From positions 1,116,001 to 1,180,000 of the forward strand of contig NZ_CP101134.1 of assembly GCF_024296865.1 (NCBI RefSeq): a DNA stretch of 64,000 bases, given 5' to 3'. Positions 48,453 through 58,136 of this stretch are shown piece by piece. The DNA comes from Sphingobacterium sp. LZ7M1. GTDB taxonomy: Bacteria > Bacteroidota > Bacteroidia > Sphingobacteriales > Sphingobacteriaceae. Position 1 is the first letter of the stretch, and the number at the start of each line of letters is the position of its first letter. Made by a program: the position numbers and the translations under genes. The notes under the pieces are model-generated. The model saw only the letters and a list, made by a program, of their open reading frames with translations. It ran no database searches and was not told the origin of the DNA.

Positions 48453-49922
48453 ATGCAGGAGCACTTAAAGACCGTTTTACATTTTCTGGAAATATGGGGC
48501 TGGATCCCATTAACGATAATGTATGTTGGAGTAATCATAACCATCTTAATTGAAAACCGAAATCCTACCAAAACCATTTCTTGGGTACTGGTCATCGTTT
48601 TTATCCCTTTTGTGGGGCTAATCCTTTATTATCTTTTTGGACAGAAGTTTTCAAAGGTCAAGAAAATGAAACGGATCAACCAGGAACAGACCCTGCGGTT
48701 GAAAAAGGAATTCCAGCGGTTGGAGCCATTGATACAATGGTCCATTCGGAATATACAGAGCAAGATCGGCGATCTATCCCGAGTGTATTCTTATCTCAAG
48801 AATGAAAAACTCTCCACACCGACCTTAAATAATGAAGTAACGCTCCTGGTCAATGGTGAACAGATGTTTCCTGCACTTTTGGAATCCCTGGCAGCAGCCA
48901 AGCATTCCATCCATATGGAGTTCTATATCTTTGATTTGGACAATATTGGTACCCAAGTCCTGGACTTACTGGAAAAGAAAGCCAATGAAGGGATAATTGT
49001 CCGGCTGATCGTGGACAGCTTCGGCTCGCCAAAGGTCGTTCGATACATGCGGAAAAAGAAAGATAGCAAAATAGAATTCCAGGCTTTCTTACCTGTGACC
49101 TTTACTTCGTTGGCAAACTCCAACTTCCGTAATCACCGGAAAATTGCGGTGATCGATGGCTTTGTATGCTATACTGGAGGTATCAATATTTCAGATCGCT
49201 ATGCCAACCCGAATGAATTTGGTCTGTATTGGCGAGATACCTCGGTGAAGATCGTTGGGAATGTGGGGGCTATGTTCCAGATCAGCTTCTGGAACCAATG
49301 GAACCAGACCGACGGCAAACCCTTTAAGTTGGATGATGGATATCTTCGTGAAACTCCTGTAGTAACCGATCAGTTGAGTGCAGTGGCATTGTCTTCCAGT
49401 GACCCTGGTTCTATCGGTCCATTTAATATGGAAGCATTGCTCATCAGTATAGGAGAGGCAAGTGAAAGCATAAAATTATGTACCCCATACTTTATTCCTT
49501 CAGAAGAATTATCTACCGCACTTAAAACGGCAGCAGCAGCCGGCGTAGATGTCGAATTGATGATCCCTGCTGAAGGTGATTCCTGGTTTGTTCAACATGC
49601 AACCTTTTCCTACCTCAAACCACTTCTGGAAAGAGGAGTAAAGGTCTACCAATATGAAAAAGGTTTCTTACATGCGAAAACCTCGATTATTGATGGCAAA
49701 ATTGCCTATGTAGGAACTGTCAACCTTGATTTCCGAAGTTTTTATATCAATTATGAAGTTGCTGCTGTTATCTCCAATCGAGATTTCTGTAGAGAAATGG
49801 AAAAGCAGTATGATATTGACCGTGAAAATTGTGTGCTGATTACCATTAAGGATTGGAAAAAAAGAAAAGCTTGGAAGAGAGGAGTGGATTCCCTTTGCCG
49901 ATTGCTTGCGCCATTGCTGTAG
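48453..49922 (+). CDS. cls: Cardiolipin synthase (phospholipase D family)
   Basis: A 489-residue membrane enzyme with two N-terminal helices (about 14-35 and 43-62), then two PLD domains. HKD motifs are HRKIAVID (His228, Lys230, Asp235) and HAKTSIID (His407, Lys409, Asp414). It condenses phosphatidylglycerol into cardiolipin at the inner membrane. Length and arrangement match ClsA. It lies 90 bases after the cbb3 operon on the same strand; no terminator was seen between them, so read-through is possible. Confidence 0.94.
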   Translation: MQEHLKTVLHFLEIWGWIPLTIMYVGVIITILIENRNPTKTISWVLVIVFIPFVGLILYYLFGQKFSKVKKMKRINQEQTLRLKKEFQRLEPLIQWSIRNIQSKIGDLSRVYSYLKNEKLSTPTLNNEVTLLVNGEQMFPALLESLAAAKHSIHMEFYIFDLDNIGTQVLDLLEKKANEGIIVRLIVDSFGSPKVVRYMRKKKDSKIEFQAFLPVTFTSLANSNFRNHRKIAVIDGFVCYTGGINISDRYANPNEFGLYWRDTSVKIVGNVGAMFQISFWNQWNQTDGKPFKLDDGYLRETPVVTDQLSAVALSSSDPGSIGPFNMEALLISIGEASESIKLCTPYFIPSEELSTALKTAAAAGVDVELMIPAEGDSWFVQHATFSYLKPLLERGVKVYQYEKGFLHAKTSIIDGKIAYVGTVNLDFRSFYINYEVAAVISNRDFCREMEKQYDIDRENCVLITIKDWKKRKAWKRGVDSLCRLLAPLL

Positions 49923-50000
49923 GTATCTGTTAAATTTCCTTAAGGCTTCCCTCGTTCCCTAAAAATTCAATATATTTAGCTTTTTCAAAATTAAATATTG

Positions 50001-52703
50001 ATGAAGTTAACTAATCGTTTACTTTTAGCAGTCGTAATTTTTACCTCATTATTTACCACAGCTAAGGGCCAAGAAAAACCTGCAATTCCAATCAATACTG
50101 CAGTAGAAAATGTTCAAAAATATTTCTCGGTTTACCCAGTAGAAAAAGTGCATTTACACTTTGATAAGCCATATTATGCCGTGGGAGATACATTGTGGTT
50201 CAAAACCTATCTAAATACCAATCTATTTAATTACGACCCGAGCAAGATCGTTTATGTCGATGTCATCAACAGCAGGGACTCTCTGATGCAGACCCTAAGG
50301 ATCCCCATGCAGGAAGGTGCGGGAAAGGGACATTTGGTCCTTGATCCTCAGTTTTGGTCTCAGGACAACTATAGGTTCAGGGCATATAGCAAGTGGATGA
50401 TGAACTTTGATATGGGCTACTTTTTCAATAAGGTAGTTCCAATTGGTGATGCAATCAACAAAAAGATGGGTGCCAATATCACCTATCAACAGGAAGGAAA
50501 CCGAACCAAAGCTACCATTCAATTCAGAGGTCCAGATGGACAGGCCCTAGGTCGTAAAAAATTGAATTGGGAAGCCAATGATGGTTGGGATGCCTTTGAT
50601 AAAGGAAAGGCTGAAACGGATGACCTTGGTCGGATCACGATCAACCTATCCCATAAGGAAAAAGACAAATTCAAGACTGGCCGATTGGTTGTTCAATTGG
50701 ATGAAGGACAAACAGGTCAATATTCTTTGGCGAATGCCTATCAAGATGTAGATATTCAGTTTTTCCCAGAAGGTGGGGACCTTATCTCTGGAGTTTCCAA
50801 AAAGGTTGCCTTTAAGGCCATGGAATCGGGTGGCTCATCCGTTCCGGTTAAAGGGAAAATAATCGATAGCAAAAAGAAAGAGATTGCCAGCTTTGAAGAT
50901 CTAGGCATGGGTATGGGGTCATTTACAATGATTCCTGTTTCCGGAGAAACCTACAAAGCTGTCGTGACCTTAGGTAATGGAATCGAGAAAACTGTGGACC
51001 TTCCGGCCGTTGTAGACGATAAGATCAACGTCGTGGCTGTTTCTCAGGATAATGAATTTATCAACCTAGGACTAGTTACCAATGATCAATATTTCAGCTC
51101 CATCCAAAACAAACCTTACTATGTTTTTGGTCAACTGAATGGACATTTGATCTATGCTGCCCAAGCTTCCATTAAAAGTCCGGCAGTATCGGTTAGAATT
51201 CCTTTAAAGGAATTACCGAACGGTGTCGTACAGATTACATTGATGACCCCTGATGGACAACCTGTATCCGAGCGTTTGGTGTTTATCCAACCGCAGGAAC
51301 TGATCGGAATCCAAGTGTCTACTGATAAAACGGACTATGCAAGAAAGGATCTGGTGAAAATGAAACTGAACCTGGATACCAAAGTGGATAGCCTGCCTGG
51401 GAACTTCTCTGTTTCTGTCATCGATGAAAGCAAGGTACCTTACAATGATGATAATGATAAAGGTATTGTCAGCAATATGTTGGTTGCCTCGGATTTAAAG
51501 GGTTATATCGAAAAGCCAAACTATTACTTCAATCCTAAAAACGAAAACAGATTGGAAGCCTTGGATGCCTTAATGTTGACCCAAGGATTTAGAAGGTTTG
51601 AATATAAGGATCTGGTGAGTGGAAGACTACCGCAAGTGAAGTTCATGCCTGAACAAGGAATTACGATCACTGGGGTCCTTCGCCAAAATACCGGACGTGT
51701 CCAGCCTAATGGTGGTTTATTGTTGAATATCCCAGGAGCTGCAATTAAAAAAGATGCTTATACTGATAATTCAGGTAGATATACATTCGAAAACCTAGTC
51801 TTTTCGGATTCCCTGAAAGCTACCTTGAATGCTCGAGGTAATGACAACTTCAGAAGTCTGGTAATCACCTTGGATCCAACGCTATTCCCAGAGATTGATC
51901 AAGCTAATCCTAATAAGGCTGCAAACATCCAGAATATCGATGAGAACCTAAAAGCATACCTTGACAATAGCAAAAAGGAATTCAGGACGCATAACCTGAT
52001 CGAGGAAGTCGTGGTAACAGCAACCCAAGAGAAAAAGCAGACCAGTAAGGACTTCTCGGCATTGACGGGGCTTTCCATGCCTGAACACCGTATCGAAGGA
52101 AGCCGTTTCAATGGCTGTAATGTCTTGAGCATGTGTTTAAATACGATGTTGACAGGGATTACCTATGATGTCAATACCCAGAAATATTATATCACCAGAA
52201 ATTTCAACCAAGGCAGCCGTGTACCCGTACAGTTCTTCCTGAATGGTATGCCAATAGACGAGCCTTCCATCAACTCGATTCAGGTAGCTGATATCGAGGC
52301 TATCGAGATCTTTATGCGTGATGACCTGGGTACCGTAAGAAACCTGTACAACAATGATGGTGTAGTTTCGATCATCACCAAGAAAGAGAAAAAACAACCG
52401 CGTATGACCATGGCGCAGATTGAAGCCATGTTGCCTAAATCAAACGTAATCGACTTCTATCCGCTAGGATATGTGAAGGAACGTAAATTCTACGAGCCGA
52501 AGTATACAACAGCAGAGTCTAAAAATACCAATGACTACAGAACAACAGTTTATTGGAACCCAGATGTACGCGTAGATTCGAAAGGTGAAGTTAACCTGGA
52601 ATTCTTCAATGCTGATGGAACCGGTAAATACAAGGTAGTCGTGGAAGGTAATGACCTTCAGGGAAATGTCGGTAGACAGATTTACTATTACAATGTGAAA
52701 TAA
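50001..52703 (+). CDS. Secreted protein with MG-type repeats and a TonB-receptor plug domain
   Basis: A 900-residue exported protein (signal about 1-23, ending AKGQ). The N-terminal part (about 40-450) contains macroglobulin-like beta domains starting with KVHLHFDKPYYAVGDTLWFK, as in alpha-2-macroglobulin MG domains. Around 545-620 lies a carboxypeptidase-regulatory-like beta-sandwich (ITGVLRQNTG), and about 650-790 a TonB-dependent receptor plug (EEVVVTATQEKK; IEAIEIFMRDD). No beta-barrel follows, so it is not a transporter itself. This layout is widespread in Bacteroidota and its role is unknown. The ATG at 50001 is chosen over a TTG one codon earlier. Confidence 0.85.
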   Translation: MKLTNRLLLAVVIFTSLFTTAKGQEKPAIPINTAVENVQKYFSVYPVEKVHLHFDKPYYAVGDTLWFKTYLNTNLFNYDPSKIVYVDVINSRDSLMQTLRIPMQEGAGKGHLVLDPQFWSQDNYRFRAYSKWMMNFDMGYFFNKVVPIGDAINKKMGANITYQQEGNRTKATIQFRGPDGQALGRKKLNWEANDGWDAFDKGKAETDDLGRITINLSHKEKDKFKTGRLVVQLDEGQTGQYSLANAYQDVDIQFFPEGGDLISGVSKKVAFKAMESGGSSVPVKGKIIDSKKKEIASFEDLGMGMGSFTMIPVSGETYKAVVTLGNGIEKTVDLPAVVDDKINVVAVSQDNEFINLGLVTNDQYFSSIQNKPYYVFGQLNGHLIYAAQASIKSPAVSVRIPLKELPNGVVQITLMTPDGQPVSERLVFIQPQELIGIQVSTDKTDYARKDLVKMKLNLDTKVDSLPGNFSVSVIDESKVPYNDDNDKGIVSNMLVASDLKGYIEKPNYYFNPKNENRLEALDALMLTQGFRRFEYKDLVSGRLPQVKFMPEQGITITGVLRQNTGRVQPNGGLLLNIPGAAIKKDAYTDNSGRYTFENLVFSDSLKATLNARGNDNFRSLVITLDPTLFPEIDQANPNKAANIQNIDENLKAYLDNSKKEFRTHNLIEEVVVTATQEKKQTSKDFSALTGLSMPEHRIEGSRFNGCNVLSMCLNTMLTGITYDVNTQKYYITRNFNQGSRVPVQFFLNGMPIDEPSINSIQVADIEAIEIFMRDDLGTVRNLYNNDGVVSIITKKEKKQPRMTMAQIEAMLPKSNVIDFYPLGYVKERKFYEPKYTTAESKNTNDYRTTVYWNPDVRVDSKGEVNLEFFNADGTGKYKVVVEGNDLQGNVGRQIYYYNVK

Positions 52704-52722
52704 ATAAAATTCTTATAAACAG

Positions 52723-52752
52723 CAAGGGCAGCAATCTTAATTGCTGCCCTTG
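52723..52752. terminator. Terminator between convergent genes
   Basis: CAAGGGCAGCAAT pairs with its exact complement over 13 bp with a CTTA loop; it serves the TonB-plug gene and probably also the gene ending at 52770. Confidence 0.88.
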
Positions 52753-52769
52753 TTGTTGTTATACAAAAG

Positions 52770-53609
52770 TTATTTGCTAGTCTTTACCCGCATGTTGAAT
52801 AGAATGGCCAGGATAATCAATCCAATTCCCAATAGGGAATATAAACTGTATGTTTCTTCGAAAAAGAAGAATCCAATGCCCAGTGCGTAAACCACACCTA
52901 GGTAAGTTAAACTCGATACCTTTGAAAGATTAGCGGTCTGATACGAAAGCGTCATGTAATATTGGGCCAGTTGGGTTAAGATACCCACTAATAACAGATA
53001 AAACCAATCAATGCCCTGTGGTGTTTTCCAATCGAAAATACTATAGATTCCGACAAATGGAATCGTGATCAATGGAAAGTAAAAAATGATAACCAAGGGA
53101 TGCTCACTGGTTTTGATCTTCGCAATGATATTATAGGCAATGGCTGCAAACAGTGCAGACATCAAGCCCACCGCTAAATCAAAATTGGATATCCTGGAGT
53201 CAAAACCTTTCATCATCAAAACACCTGCGATCGCCATTCCAAAGAACAGAAACTGAATAGGCTTCACATACTGTTTGACCATGAAGATCCCTAGAATGGT
53301 CGTAAATAGGGGAGCTGTATAATTGATGGTCACTGCAGAGGCCAATGGAATATTCTGCAAGGTGTAAAAAGAACCTACCAGCCCTAAACAGCCAGCAATT
53401 CCTCTTGCAATCAGCAATTTCTTGTTATTTCCAAATACAGGGATGTTTTGTTTTCTCAGGATGGCATAGGAGGCCAGCAAACTGATGACCGAACGGAAAA
53501 GTACCACTTCCATGGTTGGAAGATGCGAAACCAACTTGACACTAATATTCATCAGGGCGAAGAAAAAGCCCGCCAATAACATGTATTGGATGCTTTTTTG
53601 ATCTTCCAC
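52770..53609 (-). CDS. EamA/DMT-superfamily transporter
   Basis: A 279-residue protein with ten membrane helices in two EamA repeats. FALMNISVKLVSHLPTMEVV in the first helix pair and SALFAAIAYNIIAK at the start of the second repeat are typical of drug/metabolite exporters of the RhaT/EamA type. Substrate is unknown. The start is GTG at 53609, in the overlap TAGTG with the upstream yihY stop, implying translational coupling. An ATG nine codons later would remove the first helix's flank and is less likely. Confidence 0.85.
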   Translation of the reverse strand: MEDQKSIQYMLLAGFFFALMNISVKLVSHLPTMEVVLFRSVISLLASYAILRKQNIPVFGNNKKLLIARGIAGCLGLVGSFYTLQNIPLASAVTINYTAPLFTTILGIFMVKQYVKPIQFLFFGMAIAGVLMMKGFDSRISNFDLAVGLMSALFAAIAYNIIAKIKTSEHPLVIIFYFPLITIPFVGIYSIFDWKTPQGIDWFYLLLVGILTQLAQYYMTLSYQTANLSKVSSLTYLGVVYALGIGFFFFEETYSLYSLLGIGLIILAILFNMRVKTSK

Positions 53610-54592
53610 TACTGAACTGGGTCGCTATGTTTTTTTACTACTTCCCTAATTCCAGTTTCAGGGTCAATTTCCAATTCCGTCTGTTTTACCAACACAGCAA
53701 ATGAAGCTGGTTGAATTCCTTTGCCATATTTGATGGCGTATTCTTTCGTAAACTCGGCTCCAAAGTACAGAATGGCAGCAGAGTAATAAACCCAGGCCAA
53801 TAAGATAATAATGGATCCTGCGGCTCCATACGAGCTGGCAGTGATGTTCTGTGAAAGGTATAAGGAGATCAGGAACTTACCGAACATAAATAACAATGCG
53901 GTAAAAAGGGCTCCGCCCAATATATCCTTAAATCGAACCTTCGCATCTGGAAGGAAGGCGTAGATAATTCCAAATAAAGACGAGATCACCAAAAAGGTAA
54001 TGGCCGTATTCACCCAATCGATCAAACTGATATCCCAATTCTCCATAAACTGATTGAAATAGCTCGTCATCACGCCAATCAAACTGGAGATAATCAACGA
54101 TGCCAATAGAAGGAAAACCAGACCTAGGATCATGGAGAATGAAATCAACCTGTTGATGATCAATTTCAACCAACCTTTCTTGGGTTTAGGCTTTACTTTC
54201 CAGATGGAATTGATTGAATTTTGGATATCCACAAAAATAGTGGTCGAAGTGAACATCAAGGTGCCTGCACCGACGATGATTCCAATATTGGAGCGGCTAG
54301 AAAGGGATAGATTATGTACGGTAGATTCCAGCAAGGTGGCTATTTCTTTTCCAAACAATTGATTCAGCTCATCAATGACCTGCTCACGCGCACCCTCGCT
54401 ACCATCTAGGGCACTGCCATAGAAAAATCCCAGTGTCCATGTTAAAATCAACAGAAGTGGACCAATAGAGAATACGGTGTAATAGGCAAGTGAAGCGGCT
54501 AGCTTCATGCAGTTGTCATCAGCAAATGCATTACCTGCATTCAATAGTAGTTGCCAGAATTCCTTTATCTTGGTCCAAATTGTTTTTAGCAT
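53609..54592 (-). CDS. YihY/BrkB family inner membrane protein
   Basis: A 327-residue protein with about six membrane helices. LAASLAYYTVFSIGPLLLIL near residue 30-50 and GSIIILLAWVYYSAAILYFG near 260 are the defining blocks of the YihY/UPF0761 family, once misannotated as ribonuclease BN. The function is not established. It starts three bases after the stop of the acyl-CoA ligase gene and overlaps the following EamA gene by one base, so the three genes form one operon. Confidence 0.9.
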   Translation of the reverse strand: MLKTIWTKIKEFWQLLLNAGNAFADDNCMKLAASLAYYTVFSIGPLLLILTWTLGFFYGSALDGSEGAREQVIDELNQLFGKEIATLLESTVHNLSLSSRSNIGIIVGAGTLMFTSTTIFVDIQNSINSIWKVKPKPKKGWLKLIINRLISFSMILGLVFLLLASLIISSLIGVMTSYFNQFMENWDISLIDWVNTAITFLVISSLFGIIYAFLPDAKVRFKDILGGALFTALLFMFGKFLISLYLSQNITASSYGAAGSIIILLAWVYYSAAILYFGAEFTKEYAIKYGKGIQPASFAVLVKQTELEIDPETGIREVVKKHSDPVQ

Positions 54593-54595
54593 AGA

Positions 54596-56362
54596 TTATC
54601 CCTGTTCAGAATAGATTGATTTTATTACCTCTTCATTCTTTTGCAGGATAACTTTTCGTTTAAGGCTTAACTTCGGAGTCAACTCACCAGCGTCGATGGT
54701 CCACTCTTTCGGCAACAACTTAAACTTCTTCACCTGCTCCCAATGCCCAAAGTTAGCCATTGCCTGTGATATAACCTGTTCGTATTTAGATAAAATGTCG
54801 GTATTCTTGATCAAGTCCTCTTTTGAACTGAAGCTGATCCCTTTGTGATTGGCATATTTTTCAAGCTCTTCATATGCCGGAACGATCAATGCCGCTGGGA
54901 AACGTTGGTTCTCACCAATGACCATCACCTGGGCAATCAGGGTAGATTCCATCAATTTGTTTTCTAAAACTTGAGGGGCAACATATTTACCTCCCGCGGT
55001 TTTGAACATCTCTTTTTTACGATCGGTGATTCTCAAGAAACCATCTGGAGTCAGTTCACCAATATCGCCGGTATGCAAATATCCATCTTCGGTAAAGGCT
55101 TCTTTGGTCGCCTCATCGTTATGGTAGTAGCCACTGGTCACACTTGGTCCTTTTACCAGGATCTCTCCATCCTGAGCGATCTTAACATCTAGGTTGTCCA
55201 ATACGCGTCCAACTGTTCCAAACTTCACATCTTCTTCCTTCCAGGAGTTCACAGCAATTACCGGGGAAGTTTCGGTCAATCCGTAACCTTCCAAAACCTT
55301 GATACCTGCCGCCCAGAACACTCTTGCCAAACGTTCCTGCAATGCTGCACCACCAGAAATAATCAATTTGATGTTTCCACCTAATGCATCCTTCCATTTT
55401 GAAAAGATCAATTTTCTGGCAATGCCCAATTGGAAGTTGTAGAATCCGGAGTTCTTTTTAGGTTCTTGATAACGTAAGCCCAAGTTCAATGCCCAGAAGA
55501 ACAATGATTTCTTGATGCCGGTAAGGTTCTTGCCTTTCTCAACGACCTTATCATATACTTTTTCCAATACACGTGGGACCGTCGTAAATAGATCTGGTTT
55601 TACATCATTGATGTCGACCACGATATTATCTAGGTTTTCCGCATAATAGATCTGTACCCCTTTGGAAAGGTACAGGTACACTACCATTCGCTCAAAGATG
55701 TGGCATAAAGGCAAGAAGCTCAATGCTTTCTTGTATTCATCGGTCACCAAATGGTTACATGCCTCCACATTGGAAATGATATTGTTATGGGATAGGAAAA
55801 CGCCTTTGGGTTTACCCGTTGTGCCTGAAGTATAGATCAAGGTCAATAGATCCTCAGGTTGAACTGCATCTCTATGGGCTTGCAGGTCCTGGTCGTTTTG
55901 TTTACCAAGTCCCAGAACCTCAAGATAGTTCTTGCGGTCTTGGATATCATCAAACGTAAAAACCTCTAACTCTTGGTTGTTTTCCTTTAATGCTAGGTCA
56001 GCTTTCTTCGCAAGCTCTTCATTGCTTACAAACAAAAGCTTTGCGCCAGCATCATTCAGGATATAGATGAGGTCCTGATTGGAAAGGGTAGGGTATAAGG
56101 GCACTGTCGCCACACCCAATTGGTTACAGGCAAAGTCAATGAAATTCCATTCCGGTCTATTACCGGACATCAAGGCAATACGATCGCCTTTCTGAATCCC
56201 TTTTGCCAATAATCCCTTACTAATATTATCGATGATTTCTACAAACTCTTGGGTGGAATAGGTCTTCCAACCATTCTTTGAGCGGCCAGCAACCATGATC
56301 TCTTTGGAAAATTCCTTCTGATAGTTACTGATTAAATCAAATAATCTTTTATTATTGCTCAT
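54596..56362 (-). CDS. Long-chain fatty-acid-CoA ligase (AMP-forming)
   Basis: A 588-residue ANL-superfamily enzyme. The AMP-binding P-loop YTSGTTGKPKG (about 177-187), the core GYGLTETSPV, the Asp in HTGDIGELT and RITDRKKEMFKTAGGKYVAP mark the complete adenylation domain; the C-terminal subdomain has the catalytic Lys region LSLKRKV. It activates long-chain fatty acids to acyl-CoA at the inner membrane face. It resembles the FadD15/long-chain group of Bacteroidota. It is the first gene of the unit with yihY and the EamA transporter. Confidence 0.92.
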   Translation of the reverse strand: MSNNKRLFDLISNYQKEFSKEIMVAGRSKNGWKTYSTQEFVEIIDNISKGLLAKGIQKGDRIALMSGNRPEWNFIDFACNQLGVATVPLYPTLSNQDLIYILNDAGAKLLFVSNEELAKKADLALKENNQELEVFTFDDIQDRKNYLEVLGLGKQNDQDLQAHRDAVQPEDLLTLIYTSGTTGKPKGVFLSHNNIISNVEACNHLVTDEYKKALSFLPLCHIFERMVVYLYLSKGVQIYYAENLDNIVVDINDVKPDLFTTVPRVLEKVYDKVVEKGKNLTGIKKSLFFWALNLGLRYQEPKKNSGFYNFQLGIARKLIFSKWKDALGGNIKLIISGGAALQERLARVFWAAGIKVLEGYGLTETSPVIAVNSWKEEDVKFGTVGRVLDNLDVKIAQDGEILVKGPSVTSGYYHNDEATKEAFTEDGYLHTGDIGELTPDGFLRITDRKKEMFKTAGGKYVAPQVLENKLMESTLIAQVMVIGENQRFPAALIVPAYEELEKYANHKGISFSSKEDLIKNTDILSKYEQVISQAMANFGHWEQVKKFKLLPKEWTIDAGELTPKLSLKRKVILQKNEEVIKSIYSEQG

Positions 56363-56513
56363 AATGTTTATCTCCCCTTAAAAATACAAAATTGGTTATA
56401 CATATCTAGGTAATGACTAATATATAATTTTTTAAAGAAAAACTATGCTTGCAGAATAATTTTTGACTTTACTTATACCGAAAATCGGTTTTAAGCGTTT
56501 AAAAAATTAATAG

Positions 56514-56521
56514 TACTTTTG
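56514..56521 (+). promoter_or_regulatory. Promoter -7 element of the small barrel gene
   Basis: TACTTTTG, 21 bases before the ATG at 56543, supports that start rather than one at 56519 that would overlap the element. Confidence 0.55.
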
Positions 56522-56542
56522 AGGAATAGAAATTTGTTTTCA

Positions 56543-57046
56543 ATGAAAAAAATCTTACAACTAACACTAGTTTTTATCGCTTTTATTGCATCAACTAACC
56601 TTGCCAACGCGCAGCTGCAATCTCAACATGCCATCGGTGCCAGATTTGGTTCGGCTACTGGATTAACATATCGTTATACAATGAATCCTAACAAGGCTTT
56701 GGAAGGAATCCTGAGTATACAGGGCAACTCGGAATACAGCAGGTTCCGCTTGGTAGGTCTCTATGAAAACCACTTGCCATTGTACAATGATTTCTCTTGG
56801 TTCTGGGGATTCGGTGGTTCCGTAGGTTCATATACCAGTAAAGCATTTACCAACAAAGAAGGGCAACGTTTTGACAAACATTCCGAAATGGCCCTGAGTG
56901 TTGATGGTATCGTAGGGGTGGAATACAAAATTCCGCAAGCTCCACTAGCATTGTCACTAGATATCAAACCTTATTTCGACTTCCTTCAAGAAAGCGGATT
57001 CAGGATTTGGGATGGAGTGGGATTCTCAATAAGATACACGTTTTAA
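56543..57046 (+). CDS. Small secreted outer-membrane beta-barrel-like protein
   Basis: A 167-residue protein with a signal peptide (about 1-24, ending ANAQ) and a mature part of alternating aromatic and polar residues (GARFGSATGLTYRYTMNP; FSWFWGFGGSVGSY) ending in the terminal strand VGFSIRYTF. This fits an eight-stranded barrel of the OmpW/OmpA-like kind. No catalytic motif. It is a single gene with a promoter and a strong hairpin after the stop codon. Confidence 0.82.
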   Translation: MKKILQLTLVFIAFIASTNLANAQLQSQHAIGARFGSATGLTYRYTMNPNKALEGILSIQGNSEYSRFRLVGLYENHLPLYNDFSWFWGFGGSVGSYTSKAFTNKEGQRFDKHSEMALSVDGIVGVEYKIPQAPLALSLDIKPYFDFLQESGFRIWDGVGFSIRYTF

Positions 57047-57092
57047 CAACGAACAAGGCCTTGCATCAAAAAGCAAGGCCTTGTTCGTTGTT
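57045..57092 (+). terminator. 20-bp perfect hairpin after the barrel gene
   Basis: AACAACGAACAAGGCCTTGC pairs exactly with its complement over an eight-base loop, overlapping the stop codon. No T-run follows, so it may protect the 3' end as much as terminate. Confidence 0.8.
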
Positions 57093-57093
57093 A

Positions 57094-57236
57094 CAGTATT
57101 GAGATGTGAGATATCAGATGTGAGATAGAAAGGCTGTCAATTATACTGTCTCATATCTCACATCTCAATACTCATATCTATCCCATTCCTATCCAATTTT
57201 CTATCCCACATCTCAATACTCACATCTCATATCTAC
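57094..57236. repeat. Family B inverted repeats
   Basis: CAGTATTGAGATGTGAGATA faces two downstream inverted copies containing CACATCTCAATACTCA. GAGATAGAAAGGCT is shared with 1568-1581. The stop codon of the next minus-strand gene lies at the edge of the repeat. Confidence 0.75.
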
Positions 57237-57943
57237 TCAACTGCCTTCTCCGTATCCACCGCATTATGCTCCCGGTATACTTTTTCGCCAATTACGCCTT
57301 CGTCCCCGAGTGCCCTGCCTTTGATCAGCCAGGATATCCCGAACATCCAAAGGGCTAAGGCTTCAAAAACGAGGGTAGAATAGGGGAACAGCTTTAGAGG
57401 GACCATAACTACGCAAAGTATTATGCCATAGCCACAGAATCTGTAGATGCGGTTTTCATTGAACATACTGACCGGAATATCGGAGTTTTTCTGTTGCCCG
57501 ATGGTAAAGACATTGATGGATAATAGGGCAAAAATGGAAAACAACACTGCCGCAAAGGCATAGTGTAACCAAGTTAAGCTAAAGTTGATCAAGGTACATT
57601 TCAGGCAGGAGTCCGAAATAGGATCTGTTGGGATAAAAGCAACCCCGAAAGCCATGATCCCGGCAACATTCGTAAGTAAATTGTCGTTCTTGAGAATTGA
57701 CCTGTTCCCATTTCCTTTATAGCAGATCAAAAACAAGCCTACAGCACATAATGTACCCGTAAAGATTTCCCGAAGGTTGGTATAGTAATAATGGCTGATG
57801 GAGGGCTGTATTTTGGTCGCAAAGAATTTGATTAAAGATAGCAGGACTAAAATGGTTGGGAGAAAAATCCCTAGATAACCAATTGCCCTTCGGAGACGCC
57901 GATAGGCATATAGGTTGTGGTTTTGAATGGGTTTTATTTGCAT
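57233..57943 (-). CDS. Multi-pass membrane protein of unknown function
   Basis: A 236-residue protein with six or seven membrane helices (starting near 20, 60, 90, 120, 160, 190). The segment ISHYYYTNLREIFTG in the first loop is striking and appears conserved in related Bacteroidota proteins I have seen, but I know no function. The C-terminal 25 residues are polar. It has its own short upstream region and ends in the family B repeat block. Confidence 0.75.
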   Translation of the reverse strand: MQIKPIQNHNLYAYRRLRRAIGYLGIFLPTILVLLSLIKFFATKIQPSISHYYYTNLREIFTGTLCAVGLFLICYKGNGNRSILKNDNLLTNVAGIMAFGVAFIPTDPISDSCLKCTLINFSLTWLHYAFAAVLFSIFALLSINVFTIGQQKNSDIPVSMFNENRIYRFCGYGIILCVVMVPLKLFPYSTLVFEALALWMFGISWLIKGRALGDEGVIGEKVYREHNAVDTEKAVE

Positions 57944-58083
57944 GGCCGTAATTGGTTAAACGGTACGGAACCTGAAATTGGTCTTAGGTTCGATTCTGTT
58001 AATTGTGTGCCATTAAAAATAAAGAAAAAATTCAAATAAATTATTGATAATGAGTGGTTAATTGCTTTGGACGAGCGAAAACA

Positions 58084-58123
58084 AAATACCCAGCAACGAA
58101 AGGGATTCGATTGCTGGGTATTT
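58084..58123. terminator. Terminator of the M61 peptidase unit
   Basis: AAATACCCAGCAA and its exact complement form a 13-bp stem with a 14-base loop. On the minus strand it follows the stop codon at 58137. Confidence 0.82.
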
Positions 58124-58136
58124 CTACTTTTCAAGA

